Assembly (NCBI RefSeq): GCF_014191505.1 | Contig: NZ_JACHWS010000002.1 | Span: 744,001 to 808,000, forward strand | From: Hoyosella altamirensis | Lineage (GTDB): Bacteria > Actinomycetota > Actinomycetes > Mycobacteriales > Mycobacteriaceae | Direction: 5' to 3' | Length of the DNA stretch: 64,000 nucleotides | The notes under the pieces: model-generated | What the model saw: the letters and a program-made list of their open reading frames with translations, nothing else | Told to the model about the DNA's origin: nothing | Database searches by the model: none | Position numbers and translations under genes: made by a program | Shown here: positions 21,364 through 29,844 of the stretch, piece after piece | How positions within the stretch are numbered: position 1 is the first letter of the stretch | Layout: the number at the start of each line of letters is the position of its first letter

Positions 21364-22274
21364 ATACCCCAGATCAGTTCTCTCAACATGACGACCCGGA
21401 TCGCGATGCTTGCGACGATGACAAGGGTGATCACGCACAAAGCGACCACTCCGATGCGACTCGCCCGCTGCGCGCTCAGCCGCTGGCCACCGAATAGCCG
21501 CGGTAGATAAAGCAGGGCGGCCGCCGATGCGGCACCCGCAGCAAGGCCACCGAGATGTCCCCACAGGGAAATCGCGGGGATCGTGACACTAATGAAGACG
21601 TTCAGGCCGATAATGACGAGGATGCCGGTGGGATTCTGCCGGAGCCGGGTGAGAATTACCGCGAGGGCACCAAACAACCCAAATACTGCACCACTGGCGC
21701 CGGCGGTTGCCGCGTCAATCTGCATCCACATCACTGCTGCTGAGCCGCTCAGCAGTGAGATGCCATAAACCGCGAGGTAACGCCACCGTCCTAGAACCAG
21801 TTCGATCTCTCGCCCAACGATGAACAGTGCGAACATGTTGACGAGCAGGTGGATCGGCCCGTAGTGCAGGAATCCGGAGCCAATGAGGCGCCCGAATTCT
21901 CCCGCAGCTACATACGGAGGGAAAAGCGCGAATGTCTCGAAAATTCCGGACCCGCGGTAATTCGCAGCAAGATTGCCGGACTGCATCACCGTCAGCGCGA
22001 AGATCAGGACGTTCACACCGATCAGGGCTTGCGTGACGACCGGGCGCGTGTGCTCAGTGGGCATCGGAGCTCCCGCAATAGTGCGTGCCTGCGGCGTATT
22101 GCGGGCCGCTGCCGCGATGCAGTTCACGCACTGAAAGCCAACCGGCGCTTCACGCAGACAGTCAGGACAGTACGGACGCCGGCACCGTGCACACTGCAGG
22201 CCGGTAGGTCGATCGGGGTGACGCACGCACCCCGGCTGGGGCACTGGTGCTCCTCCCCAGCCGGGGTGGGACAT
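21360..22274 (-). CDS. Rhomboid family intramembrane serine protease with N-terminal zinc-ribbon
   Basis: 304 residues. An N-terminal Cys-rich module (CVRHPDRPTGLQCARCRRPYCPDCLREAPVGFQCVNC, with internal positions 14-52 or so) resembles a B-box/zinc ribbon. Six or more membrane helices then carry the rhomboid catalytic Ser in GASGAVFG and the His in LWGHLGGLAAG. It cleaves transmembrane substrates within the bilayer; no substrate can be named. It lies 6 nt downstream of ppiA on the same strand, so the two are probably co-transcribed. The same cytosolic Zn-module plus rhomboid arrangement is common in actinobacteria. Confidence 0.92.
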   Translation of the reverse strand: MSHPGWGGAPVPQPGCVRHPDRPTGLQCARCRRPYCPDCLREAPVGFQCVNCIAAAARNTPQARTIAGAPMPTEHTRPVVTQALIGVNVLIFALTVMQSGNLAANYRGSGIFETFALFPPYVAAGEFGRLIGSGFLHYGPIHLLVNMFALFIVGREIELVLGRWRYLAVYGISLLSGSAAVMWMQIDAATAGASGAVFGLFGALAVILTRLRQNPTGILVIIGLNVFISVTIPAISLWGHLGGLAAGAASAAALLYLPRLFGGQRLSAQRASRIGVVALCVITLVIVASIAIRVVMLRELIWGI

Positions 22275-22280
22275 GGTGAT

Positions 22281-22820
22281 TTACTCCGACAGAGTGATGC
22301 TGTTGATCACCACAGGGTCGACTGGACGATCTGCCCGATCGGTCTTGGTGGTCGCAATCGCGTCGACAACCGCGCGGCTATCGGCGTCAACGACCTCACC
22401 AAAAATTGTGTGGCGCATGTTGAGGTGCGGCGTCTTCGTCACGGTGATGAAGAACTGTGAGCCGTTGGTACCTGGGCCGGCATTAGCCATCGCGAGGAGG
22501 TAGGGCCGGTCGAACTGGAGTTCCGGGTGGAACTCGTCGCCGAACTCGTAACCTGGTCCCCCACGGCCTGTGCCGGTGGGGTCGCCGCCCTGGATCATGA
22601 ACCCATCGATGATGCGGTGAAAAACCGCTCCATCGTAGAACGGGCCACTCTTGCTTCCGGAAGCGTTTTCCGTTTTGTATTCAGCGGTGCCGTCCGCGAG
22701 GCCAACGAAATTGGCGACCGTTTTCGGTGCATGGTTGCCGAACAGGGAAATGTTGATGTCGCCGCGATTCGTGTGCAACGTCGCGACAGCGGTCTGATGT
22801 GGTGAGGTCACGGGTTCCAT
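22281..22820 (-). CDS. ppiA: Cyclophilin-type peptidyl-prolyl cis-trans isomerase
   Basis: 179 residues, no signal peptide, so cytosolic. Cyclophilin fold motifs: GDINISLFGNHAPKTVANFVGLADG, FHRIIDGFMIQGGDPTGTGRGGPGY, FITVTKTPHLNMRHTIFGEV. It catalyses proline isomerisation during folding. Position between gyrA-side genes and crgA is that of mycobacterial ppiA (Rv0009), although here gyrA and ppiA are separated by about 18 kb of other genes. Confidence 0.96.
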   Translation of the reverse strand: MEPVTSPHQTAVATLHTNRGDINISLFGNHAPKTVANFVGLADGTAEYKTENASGSKSGPFYDGAVFHRIIDGFMIQGGDPTGTGRGGPGYEFGDEFHPELQFDRPYLLAMANAGPGTNGSQFFITVTKTPHLNMRHTIFGEVVDADSRAVVDAIATTKTDRADRPVDPVVINSITLSE

Positions 22821-22928
22821 CGTGCCATCCCGGCGAAGTTTGTGGCGCGCGCCCCGCTCAGAGACCTCGCGGGACCATTAGTGTGGGCAGCGGAGGTACC
22901 CACTCCAGTCACAGAATGGGGAGGTTTG

Positions 22929-23114
22929 ATGCGCGGAAAGCACGGCAAGAAGTCGAAGTCCCTTGGCGGATCGCTCGGAAAATCGATCGCCGCCGCAGCG
23001 GTGCTCGCAGGTGTTGCAGGTGGCGTGAAGATGTTCATGCGTCGCGGGGAGGCAATTGATGAGCCAGCACCCGCACCGCCCACCTTGCAGGACTACGACA
23101 ACCCCATCCGGTAG
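22929..23114 (+). CDS. Small single-span membrane protein
   Basis: 61 residues from ATG 22929, with GGGGAGG 5 nt upstream; an in-frame ATG at 22842 would add 29 residues with no ribosome site. A strongly basic N-terminus (MRGKHGKKSKSLGGSLGKS) precedes a hydrophobic segment (IAAAAVLAGVAGGVKMFM) and an acidic, Pro-rich tail. Function not recognised. It lies between ppiA (divergent) and the SRPBCC gene, 43 nt upstream of the latter, and may be co-transcribed with it. Confidence 0.6.
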   Translation: MRGKHGKKSKSLGGSLGKSIAAAAVLAGVAGGVKMFMRRGEAIDEPAPAPPTLQDYDNPIR

Positions 23115-23157
23115 CCGCCGAACCAGTCAGTTCGGCGACAGCCCTAGACTGTCTGCC

Positions 23158-23658
23158 ATGAAGACACTGTTCAGCCTCGAGGAAGTCGACATGGACTTCC
23201 TCGCCGCGGCTCCCTATCGCTACGAGTTCATCACCGAACTCCCAGCCCAGATCGACGACGTGTGGGCCGGTCTCGCAGGTGACGCGCCACTCTCTTGGTG
23301 CAAGCTCGTCAAAGATGCGCGGTACACCACCGGGCGGCCATTCGGCCCGGGCACCATTCGCCAACTCACCCTGATGCCTGGTCTGGTCACCGTCGAGGAG
23401 AAGTTCTTCCTCTGGGATGAAACACCAGGCAAGCGATACGAGCACGCGTTCTCGGTCGTCAAGTCGTCAGCCCCAGGACTGAAGCGTTTCGGCGAAGCCA
23501 CACTGCTCGAGGCAACGGAATCCGGAACCCGTTTGACATGGACCTTCGGCATCGAGCCACAGTTGCCGCTGCGTCCCGCCCTGCCCCTCGCGAACCCCGC
23601 GCTACGGCAGGGGTTCAAGAGCCTAGTCACCGACACCGAGAAGTACTACGCCAAGTGA
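23158..23658 (+). CDS. SRPBCC (START-like) family protein
   Basis: 166 residues from ATG 23158. The pattern YRYEFITELPAQIDDVWAGLAG at the start, RQLTLMPGLVTVEEKFFLWDE in the middle and GTRLTWTFGIEP near the end fits the polyketide-cyclase/START fold, which binds hydrophobic ligands in a deep pocket. No catalytic motif or partner gene reveals a substrate. The stop is 8 nt from the convergent serine-hydrolase stop. Confidence 0.75.
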   Translation: MKTLFSLEEVDMDFLAAAPYRYEFITELPAQIDDVWAGLAGDAPLSWCKLVKDARYTTGRPFGPGTIRQLTLMPGLVTVEEKFFLWDETPGKRYEHAFSVVKSSAPGLKRFGEATLLEATESGTRLTWTFGIEPQLPLRPALPLANPALRQGFKSLVTDTEKYYAK

Positions 23659-23666
23659 ACTGAGTC

Positions 23667-24902
23667 CTAGGCTCCGATGGCCCGGAACAATGCGTTCCTG
23701 ATTCGCCTGTTCCGGGGCTCATCGAGCATCGCCACACCGAGCTGGTTCATTGTGTAGCCGAATCCAATCCCCGTTGCCGGGTCGGCAAAACCCATCGAAC
23801 CCCCAATGCCCGTCGTCCCGAACGCGCGGCCATCCCCGTCGTCCGGTCCGGGGGCAGAGCCGAACCGAAACGTCGGATGCGGTTTCCGGAAGCCAAGAAG
23901 GTAGCGGCTCGGGACGTGGAGAACGAGATCATCATCCGGAACATCGCCCCGTTTTGATGCGGCCGCCAGCGCTGTCCGCACTTCCTCGGTGAGAATGTCG
24001 GTCGGCCCGGAACTGACCGCTGCACTGTACAGTTTCGCCACCCCGCGAGCTGTGCCCAGGCCGTTGGACGACGGGAGCTCGGGCGTCAAGAACGAGGGCC
24101 GAGTTGCATGGTGCGGAAACCCCACCTTCGGATTGGTCAGCGCCTGCACCGACAGCTGCGGCCGTCGAGCGGCGGCATGAAGGGCGACGTCGACCCCGAT
24201 TCGCCACGGCACTTCAGTGATGTTGTTGACGACCAGCCGCCGGTGGGTCCGTTCGAGAACTGCAACGTTGTCGAATTCGGTGCCCTCAGGTACGCCGATC
24301 ATGAACTGCGCCTTGTGCGGACCGGCGATCTCGTCAGCAAGGTACTGGCCCAGGGTTCTGCCACGCGGCTCTGCACGCCGGAAGACTTCATTGAGGTAGA
24401 ACCCCAGCGAGATCGCGTGGTAGCCGTGGCGTGTGCCGGGCCGCCACCGGGGCTTCTCCGCAGCGAGGACTTCCGCGAGTTGATCGAGATCATGCAGATC
24501 CGCAGTGCGCAGAGGGGACTCGATCGCCGCTAACCCCGCCTGATGGTCCAGAAGCTGCCGCAATGTGATGTTTTCCTTGCCATGGCAGGCGAACTCAGGC
24601 CAGTAGTCGACAATGCGCGCGTCGTAGTCGAGGAACCCTTTTGAAACGCCAGCGGCCACTACCAGCGCAGCGATACCTTTCGTGGTCGAGAACACGGGCA
24701 CCCACGTGTCTCGTTCCCACGGGAGCCGCCTGCGCCGGTCACGGACGCCTGCCCAGACGTCGACGATCGGCTTTCCGTGCTGGAACACCGCGAGAGAAGC
24801 GCCGATCTCGCCGTGTTTCTCGAAGTTGACACGAAACTCGTCGACGACCGCGCCTAAACCCTCGTCCGCATCGCCATGGATCTCTACCTTGGTGGCTGCC
24901 AC
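23667..24902 (-). CDS. Beta-lactamase-fold serine hydrolase/esterase
   Basis: 411 residues from GTG, without signal peptide. Class C beta-lactamase/EstB family: catalytic SxxK in FSTTKGIAALVV, Tyr motif in GYHAISLGFYLNEV, and a C-terminal FGTTGIGGSMGFADPATG that takes the place of the KTG-like third motif. Related mycobacterial Lip proteins are lipolytic esterases. Substrate unknown. It is divergent from the hypothetical gene at 25073. Confidence 0.85.
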   Translation of the reverse strand: MAATKVEIHGDADEGLGAVVDEFRVNFEKHGEIGASLAVFQHGKPIVDVWAGVRDRRRRLPWERDTWVPVFSTTKGIAALVVAAGVSKGFLDYDARIVDYWPEFACHGKENITLRQLLDHQAGLAAIESPLRTADLHDLDQLAEVLAAEKPRWRPGTRHGYHAISLGFYLNEVFRRAEPRGRTLGQYLADEIAGPHKAQFMIGVPEGTEFDNVAVLERTHRRLVVNNITEVPWRIGVDVALHAAARRPQLSVQALTNPKVGFPHHATRPSFLTPELPSSNGLGTARGVAKLYSAAVSSGPTDILTEEVRTALAAASKRGDVPDDDLVLHVPSRYLLGFRKPHPTFRFGSAPGPDDGDGRAFGTTGIGGSMGFADPATGIGFGYTMNQLGVAMLDEPRNRRIRNALFRAIGA

Positions 24903-24951
24903 CGGGCTACCGTAACGCCGAGTCCGCGTATCGGTGCCGAAGATGGTTCCT

Positions 24952-24970
24952 AATTGAGGTGCGGATCACC
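24952..24970 (+). repeat. Direct repeat, left copy
   Basis: AATTGAGGTGCGGATCACC. The same 19-mer with two changes (AATTGAGGTGTGAATCACC) recurs at 25811-25829. The pair brackets the hypothetical gene. Each copy contains a short dyad, GGTG-5 nt-CACC, so an operator is as plausible as a recombination scar. Confidence 0.5.
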
Positions 24971-25072
24971 AGCTGCGGTGATGGCTGCGCGCGCGGGGCG
25001 AGGCTCTGTTGCGCGGCCGGCGCGCGGCGTATTCTCAAGCGAGAGAAGTCCACGGAGCCGCCGGGGTACGAC

Positions 25073-25792
25073 ATGGGCATATCACCGAAGCAGGCTGCAT
25101 CGACCGGGACTGCCCTCGTCCCAGGCGAGGGTGAGCGCGTCACCGGATACGGCGTCATGGCCGCCCCGTTCTCAAGCGGCCACCTCCTCGCGACCAGAAC
25201 CTTTCCAGTGAGCAGTTTCGGTCCGCCCTACTCCTCCGTCTGGCACCGGGATCCAGAGGGGAACTGGACGATCTACAGCGATGTCGAGCCGGCAGCCAGT
25301 TGCGCGCGTTTTTTCAGCGCGGCACTTGTCGAGGCCAGTCAGGCTGACGTTCGTTGTTCGTGGGTTACGGACTCATCGATGCAGGTATCTATTCCCGGCG
25401 TACTGGACTGGGAGTTCGAACTGATGGAGTCCCCGCGCACCACGATTATGAATGCGGTCGGCAAGGGCATGCCTGAAGCGATGTGGCGTAACAAGGGTGT
25501 TCTCGGCGCTATGGGTCCCGTTGCTGGGAGGTTCCTCGGACTTGGGCACATAGGTCTTGCAGGCAATGTGCCGAACGGGCAGTGGTTCCGGGCCAATCCA
25601 CGGCTTATGTGGTTCCTTCGAACCATCCGCGGATCTATCAGGGGCCAGGAACTCGGCTATGACACACCGCTTCGTGAGCAGGTCAAGCTAGGCGACTTCT
25701 GGCTGCCGAGCCGGGGAATCTTCGCGGTTGGAAACTCGCTTTTCGAGCCACTTGATCCCAACCGCCACCAGCGGCCTGAACGTTCTCGTTAG
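25073..25792 (+). CDS. Conserved-looking protein of unknown function
   Basis: 240 residues from ATG 25073; a GTG at 24959 would extend it through the repeat and into unconserved Cys/Arg-rich sequence. No family was recognised. Visible features are few Lys, many Trp and Gly (SSVWHRDPEGNWTIYSDVEP, WVTDSSMQVSIPGVLDWEFEL, GQWFRANPRLMWFLRT) and no membrane span or signal. The beta-rich first half suggests a lipocalin-like or AttH-like ligand-binding fold, which is a guess. The gene is bracketed by the 19-bp direct repeats and by hydrolase genes. Confidence 0.6.
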   Translation: MGISPKQAASTGTALVPGEGERVTGYGVMAAPFSSGHLLATRTFPVSSFGPPYSSVWHRDPEGNWTIYSDVEPAASCARFFSAALVEASQADVRCSWVTDSSMQVSIPGVLDWEFELMESPRTTIMNAVGKGMPEAMWRNKGVLGAMGPVAGRFLGLGHIGLAGNVPNGQWFRANPRLMWFLRTIRGSIRGQELGYDTPLREQVKLGDFWLPSRGIFAVGNSLFEPLDPNRHQRPERSR

Positions 25793-25808
25793 CCACACTC
25801 TCCGTATC

Positions 25809-26705
25809 TCAATTGAGGTGTGAATCACCGATATTCGGTGTGTAGGCCGTTCTTGCAATAACCCAGGGTGCGGCGAATGCCTCAGTCAGGAAGCTCACGA
25901 TCGCCGGTGCGACTGCTTGCGGGCGCGTCCGCAAGCTCCACGAACTAGGTACCGGCTGCAAATGCGCGTCCGGGATCTCCCTGGCGAGCTGCAACGCATC
26001 GAACCGTGAATGCAGGAACGCCCGTTCCGGGCCAATCACCATCGCTGGCACAGAAATTGAGCGGCGCCGGTTGCGCGGCGGCGCCACGCGGCCCATGAAC
26101 AGACCTTTGACCAGTGCCGCATGCTCGTCGGCTGGGGTCGCCAGAAAATCCCACAACAGGCGGGTGGCGAGACTATGCGCAGGCAAAAACCCCGCGAGGC
26201 GACGTGCCCCCCACAAGACGGGCCGCCCAACCGTGAAGAGCTCGTGAGCTAAGAGCAAAAGAGGAGCGAGCTTCACCGACGACTTATCTAGCATCGGAGA
26301 CTCAGCGATCACAGCGACTGTTCGATTCGGTTCGCGCAACGCAGCTTCGAGGGCCGCATTCGCGCCCAGGGACGTTCCGCCGAATACAGCAACCTCGCCC
26401 CCCATCGCATCGAGCAGGGCGACCATGCGTTTGCCGAGTGCTTCAGAGCTGTACTGCTCGGGGTCCGCTTTCCTCCGGCCGCTCGATAGCACCGAGTTCA
26501 TGCACACGACGTGGAAGCCCTTTTCCGCGAGCACACGGGCCATCGGCTCCTGCATCCGGCGCGACATCAACAATGAGGGCGCGAGAATGACCAGTCGTCC
26601 GCCTGAGCCGAACTCGGTGATTCCGAGCCGTACCCCGCCCACGACGACGTGACCCTCACGACGGCGAACCTTTGCCGAACTAGCGGCTGCGTGCACCTGT
26701 GACAC
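25809..26705 (-). CDS. Alpha/beta-fold hydrolase
   Basis: 298 residues from GTG. The nucleophile elbow GGTSLGANAALEAAL (GxSxG), an oxyanion region APSLLMSRRMQEPMARVL and a HSRFDALQLAREIPDAHL segment near the acid position fit the alpha/beta hydrolase fold. A central Leu-rich region (LAPLLLLAHELF) may form the lid. No signal peptide. Substrate not predictable; proteins of this type act on esters or acyl-CoA analogues. The last residues overlap the direct repeat, so the C-terminus may have been altered. Confidence 0.75.
   Translation of the reverse strand: MSQVHAAASSAKVRRREGHVVVGGVRLGITEFGSGGRLVILAPSLLMSRRMQEPMARVLAEKGFHVVCMNSVLSSGRRKADPEQYSSEALGKRMVALLDAMGGEVAVFGGTSLGANAALEAALREPNRTVAVIAESPMLDKSSVKLAPLLLLAHELFTVGRPVLWGARRLAGFLPAHSLATRLLWDFLATPADEHAALVKGLFMGRVAPPRNRRRSISVPAMVIGPERAFLHSRFDALQLAREIPDAHLQPVPSSWSLRTRPQAVAPAIVSFLTEAFAAPWVIARTAYTPNIGDSHLN
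25811..25829 (+). repeat. Direct repeat, right copy
   Basis: AATTGAGGTGTGAATCACC, 17 of 19 identical to 24952-24970. It overlaps the last codons of the minus-strand alpha/beta hydrolase (…GDSHLN, stop 25809-25811). Confidence 0.5.
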
Positions 26706-26902
26706 TCACACTCCTCTGCAGGCGATGAAATACCCGTTACGCATTGTCGGCGAAGTGCAGATGCGAACGCAACGCAGTAGTTGCCAAAGTAACTATCCTC
26801 ATCATCACCCCGCGCTACCAGTCCTGCCAGAAAACTACAATCTTGTTGCCGCTGGGCGTGTCCGAGCGGCGACCGGACACCCGACCGGGCACCATTACGG
26901 GC

Positions 26903-27652
26903 ATGACCGAAAACTCCACTGTAGGAACACGACCGCGCTGGTCCGCTTCGGAGGCAGCGCGGCGTTGCGGAGTGGGCCGTGCAACTATCCAGCGTGCACT
27001 CGATGGGGGGAAGCTTCCTGGCGCGGTGAAAACCGAAGATGGCTGGCAAATCCCCCTAGAGGACCTGCTAGCTGCGGGGTTCAAGCCGGACCGCCCCTCC
27101 CCACCCGATGAACCGCCGAAGGATGAGACAACCGACAAAAGCGAGACTCCCGCTGATGCTGGCCACCTCGGCAAGCTGACAGCGCGAGTTAGCGAACTCG
27201 AGACCGAGCTGGTGGTCGCGAAAACACGCGCCGAAAGCGAGGCAGCGCGGCGGGCGGCCGCGGAACAACTCGCCCAAGAACGTCTCGAGCGTGTGTCAGA
27301 TCTGCGGACAGCGCTGCGCATGCTCGAAGCTGCCAAGCCGGCAACAACACAGCCGACCACGAATGGGAATGGGAATACCGGCACCCCCACCCAAACTTCC
27401 ACCGTCGTGATCGCTGCGCCACGTCACCGACGCCGTGAACGGCGGCGTACGTTCCGCGAGTGGTGGGCGGACCGCAAAGTCCCCGACTACTCGTCGAACC
27501 CTGAGACGGCTGCCACCGAGGACACATCACGCAACGCCGGCACTGGCTCCAACAACGCTGCTCAGCAACAAGAGACCGGGCCGGGCTCAACCACGGTGAT
27601 CGAAGCTGACGAAATCATCGAAGCACCGGCTGCGCCCAAGAAAAACCAATAA
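26903..27652 (+). CDS. Excisionase/MerR-like HTH protein of plasmid type
   Basis: 249 residues from ATG 26903. The N-terminal helix-turn-helix (about residues 10-55, RWSASEAARRCGVGRATIQR, then GWQIPLEDLLAAGFKPDRP) resembles proteins encoded beside replication genes on actinobacterial plasmids and integrative elements. A coiled coil (about 85-140, LTARVSELETELVVAKTRAE) follows, then an Asn/Thr-rich linker, a basic patch (RHRRRERRRTFREWW) and a low-complexity Gln/Asn tail. No replicase or integrase lies beside it. It probably binds DNA as an oligomer. Two identical palindromes lie just downstream. Confidence 0.7.
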   Translation: MTENSTVGTRPRWSASEAARRCGVGRATIQRALDGGKLPGAVKTEDGWQIPLEDLLAAGFKPDRPSPPDEPPKDETTDKSETPADAGHLGKLTARVSELETELVVAKTRAESEAARRAAAEQLAQERLERVSDLRTALRMLEAAKPATTQPTTNGNGNTGTPTQTSTVVIAAPRHRRRERRRTFREWWADRKVPDYSSNPETAATEDTSRNAGTGSNNAAQQQETGPGSTTVIEADEIIEAPAAPKKNQ

Positions 27653-27670
27653 CCAGCACGTAAATCACTG

Positions 27671-27716
27671 CGGTCATGACCGTGCAGGCTCTGCGGATAC
27701 TGCTCGGTCATGACCG
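27671..27716. promoter_or_regulatory. Pair of identical 12-bp palindromes
   Basis: CGGTCATGACCG at 27671-27682 and again at 27705-27716, 34 bp centre to centre (a little over three helical turns). They lie 18 nt past the HTH gene stop. Two-site spacing suggests cooperative binding of a dimeric protein, the upstream HTH protein being the obvious candidate (inference). Confidence 0.55.
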
Positions 27717-27834
27717 CGGTCACCGGGCCAGTGAGTTCTTCCTCACATTCGACGACGGCGGCAGCACGACCGGCTTGCCAGTCCGCGAGGAGCCCTATTC
27801 GCAGTTCACGGCCGCTTTCCTGTGCGTGCACTGG

Positions 27835-27850
27835 TGTTCCACGTGAAACC
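27835..27850. promoter_or_regulatory. parS-like site (distant copy)
   Basis: TGTTCCACGTGAAACC. It matches the bacterial parS consensus TGTTNCACGTGAAACA at all but the last base. It lies about 27 kb from the parAB genes, in an intergenic region, and shares the CACGTGAAAC core with the three sites at 54.8-56.7 kb. Confidence 0.75.
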
Positions 27851-27943
27851 ACCCCCTGCTCCACCGGTGGCGCCGCTCCGCTACACTCAACGACAAGAAG
27901 GGGCCATGACGTCCCTTTCGCGTCGTAGACGACTTCCTCTCTC

Positions 27944-28007
27944 CCCGCGTTGAGCGCGGGTCGATGATTCTTAATACGGCGAACGGATGCGCAGCTGCGC
28001 GTTCGCC
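27944..28007 (+). promoter_or_regulatory. Structured leader upstream of the DEAD-box helicase gene
   Basis: Two hairpins lie in the long 5' region: CCCGCG-5 nt-CGCGGG at 27944-27960, and GGCGAACG-14 nt-CGTTCGCC at 27978-28007, whose loop holds the inner palindrome TGCGCAGCTGCG. Autoregulated leaders are common for cold-shock RNA helicases; here this is inference. Otherwise 27653-28081 (429 nt) holds only the palindrome pair and the parS-like site, and no gene. Confidence 0.35.
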
Positions 28008-28081
28008 ATTTCCGCTGACGGCAGGGACACAGTATTTACGCTGTGCCGGGCTGCCTTGAGCGCCAATGCCTGAAAGGCACC

Positions 28082-29416
28082 ATGAGTAACACTGCACCCT
28101 CCTCCGACTTCGCTGCGCTTGGCGTACCCGCCTCTCTTGTCGCGGAACTCAGGAGTGCTGGGAAAACAAGTCCCTTCCCGATCCAGGCTGAAACCCTGCC
28201 CGATTCTTTGCAGGGCCGTGACGTCCTCGGCCGCGGCAAGACGGGATCTGGAAAAACGTTGGCATTCGCCTTGCCGCTGGTAACCCGCCTTAGCGGCGGC
28301 ACACGCAAGCCGGGGCTGCCCCGAGGTCTCGTCCTCGCACCTACCCGCGAACTCGCCACACAAATTGCTGCCGTCATCCAGCCGCTGGCTGCGGCAATGA
28401 ATCTGACCACAACAACGGTGTTCGGCGGGGTGAGCCAGCATCGTCAGGTTGCTGCACTCAACCGAGGCGCGGACATCGTGGTTGCCTGCCCCGGCCGGCT
28501 TGAGGACCTTATGCGGCAGCGCCACGTCTCACTCGATGCCGTGGAGATCACTGTCCTCGATGAGGCCGACCATATGGCTGACCTCGGCTTCCTTCCCGTC
28601 GTCACGCGTATCCTCGCCGCCACCCCGCCGCGCGGGCAGCGACTGATGTTCTCCGCGACGCTCGACAATGGTGTGGACAAGCTTGTTAAGCGATTCCTCA
28701 CCAACGCAGTACTGCATTCGGTCGATGAAGCCACCTCGCACGTCGCAGCGATGTCACATCACATCTTCGAAATCGACGGTGAAGCGGAGAAGAAGGAACT
28801 CGTGCGCACCCTGGCTTCGGGTTCGGGCCGCCGAATTCTTTTCATGCGAACCAAGCACCACGCCAAGCGGCTCGCGCGACAACTGACGGAACAAGGGATC
28901 CCCGCAGTTGACCTGCACGGCAACCTGTCACAGCCGCAGCGCGACCGGAACCTCACCGCGTTCGGCAGCGGGAACGTCAAGGTGCTCGTGGCGACCGACG
29001 TGGCCGCCCGAGGTGTCCACGTGGACAACGTCGAACTCGTCGTGCACGTGGATCCCCCGATGGAGCACAAGGCCTATCTGCACCGTTCCGGTCGCACCGC
29101 GCGTGCTGGCAGCGAAGGTGACGTCGTCACCCTCGTGCTGCCCCAGCAACGCGGGGACATCAAGCGGCTCCTGCGCAAAGCGGAGATCAACGCAACTGGT
29201 CGTCGCGTAACGCCGGCCTGCGAAGTTGTCACCTCCCTCGTGGGTGAGGTCGCCGCAACGGTGCCCTACACGCCGCCAGCTCCACGTCCGGAGCGGTCAC
29301 ACACCCCCAGGCGGCCAAGCCGGTCGGGTGCACCACAATCTCGCGGCCGCGGTGGACGCGCACAGACCGGGGCCGGGCATCAGCGCGACAGGCGTGCTGG
29401 AGCTCGTACCCGCTAG
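28082..29416 (+). CDS. DEAD-box ATP-dependent RNA helicase
   Basis: 444 residues from ATG 28082 (AAAGGC upstream). Motifs in order: Q-motif region FAALGVPASLVAELRSAGKTSPFPIQ, Walker A GKTGSGKT, PTRELATQI, GG, PGR, DEAD in VLDEADHMADLGF, SAT, then helicase-C with ATDVAARGVHV and HRSGRTARAG. The C-terminal tail is basic and Arg/Gly-rich (RGRGGRAQTGAG...RRAGARTR), typical of RhlE/DeaD-like proteins that bind structured RNA. It remodels RNA in ribosome assembly or mRNA decay. The last 4 nt overlap the convergent thioesterase stop. Confidence 0.93.
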   Translation: MSNTAPSSDFAALGVPASLVAELRSAGKTSPFPIQAETLPDSLQGRDVLGRGKTGSGKTLAFALPLVTRLSGGTRKPGLPRGLVLAPTRELATQIAAVIQPLAAAMNLTTTTVFGGVSQHRQVAALNRGADIVVACPGRLEDLMRQRHVSLDAVEITVLDEADHMADLGFLPVVTRILAATPPRGQRLMFSATLDNGVDKLVKRFLTNAVLHSVDEATSHVAAMSHHIFEIDGEAEKKELVRTLASGSGRRILFMRTKHHAKRLARQLTEQGIPAVDLHGNLSQPQRDRNLTAFGSGNVKVLVATDVAARGVHVDNVELVVHVDPPMEHKAYLHRSGRTARAGSEGDVVTLVLPQQRGDIKRLLRKAEINATGRRVTPACEVVTSLVGEVAATVPYTPPAPRPERSHTPRRPSRSGAPQSRGRGGRAQTGAGHQRDRRAGARTR

Positions 29417-29844
29417 GCGAGATCCTCGGCTACAGCCCGCCTGATTGGCTCGGGAACCGCGACTGGCTTGCGCGTCGAACCATCCACATAGACGTGTACA
29501 AATCGGCCAGTCGCGGCGACCGTGAGGCCGTCGCTACTGTCACGGAAGATCGCGAGCCGGTACGTGATGCTGCGACTCCCGAGCCGCTCGCAAGCTATTC
29601 CTACCTGTATCTGCTCTGGGAACGACAGTTCAGCGTGGTACCTGCATGACGTTTCGGCCACGACCCCTATTGCTGATAGGGACCGGATATCGACACCGGT
29701 CGCCTGTATCAGCCACGCGTTCACCGCAGTGTCGAAAAACGAGTAGTAGACAACGTTGTTGACGTGCCCGTAGTGGTCGTTATCCGCCCAGCGCGTCGCT
29801 ATTGGCCACAGCACGGGGAATTCTGCCGCAACTGGGAGTGTCAC
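29413..29844 (-). CDS. Acyl-CoA thioesterase (4HBT hot-dog fold)
   Basis: 143 residues from GTG. Hot-dog fold with the 4-hydroxybenzoyl-CoA thioesterase motif WADNDHYGHVNNVVYYSFFDTAVNAWL, in which the first Asp is catalytic (second DHYGHVNN Asp/His region). It hydrolyses acyl-CoA thioesters. It is coupled to the upstream alcohol dehydrogenase by a GTGA overlap, so the pair may work in degradation of an alcohol or aldehyde to an acid (inference). Confidence 0.88.
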   Translation of the reverse strand: MTLPVAAEFPVLWPIATRWADNDHYGHVNNVVYYSFFDTAVNAWLIQATGVDIRSLSAIGVVAETSCRYHAELSFPEQIQVGIACERLGSRSITYRLAIFRDSSDGLTVAATGRFVHVYVDGSTRKPVAVPEPIRRAVAEDLA

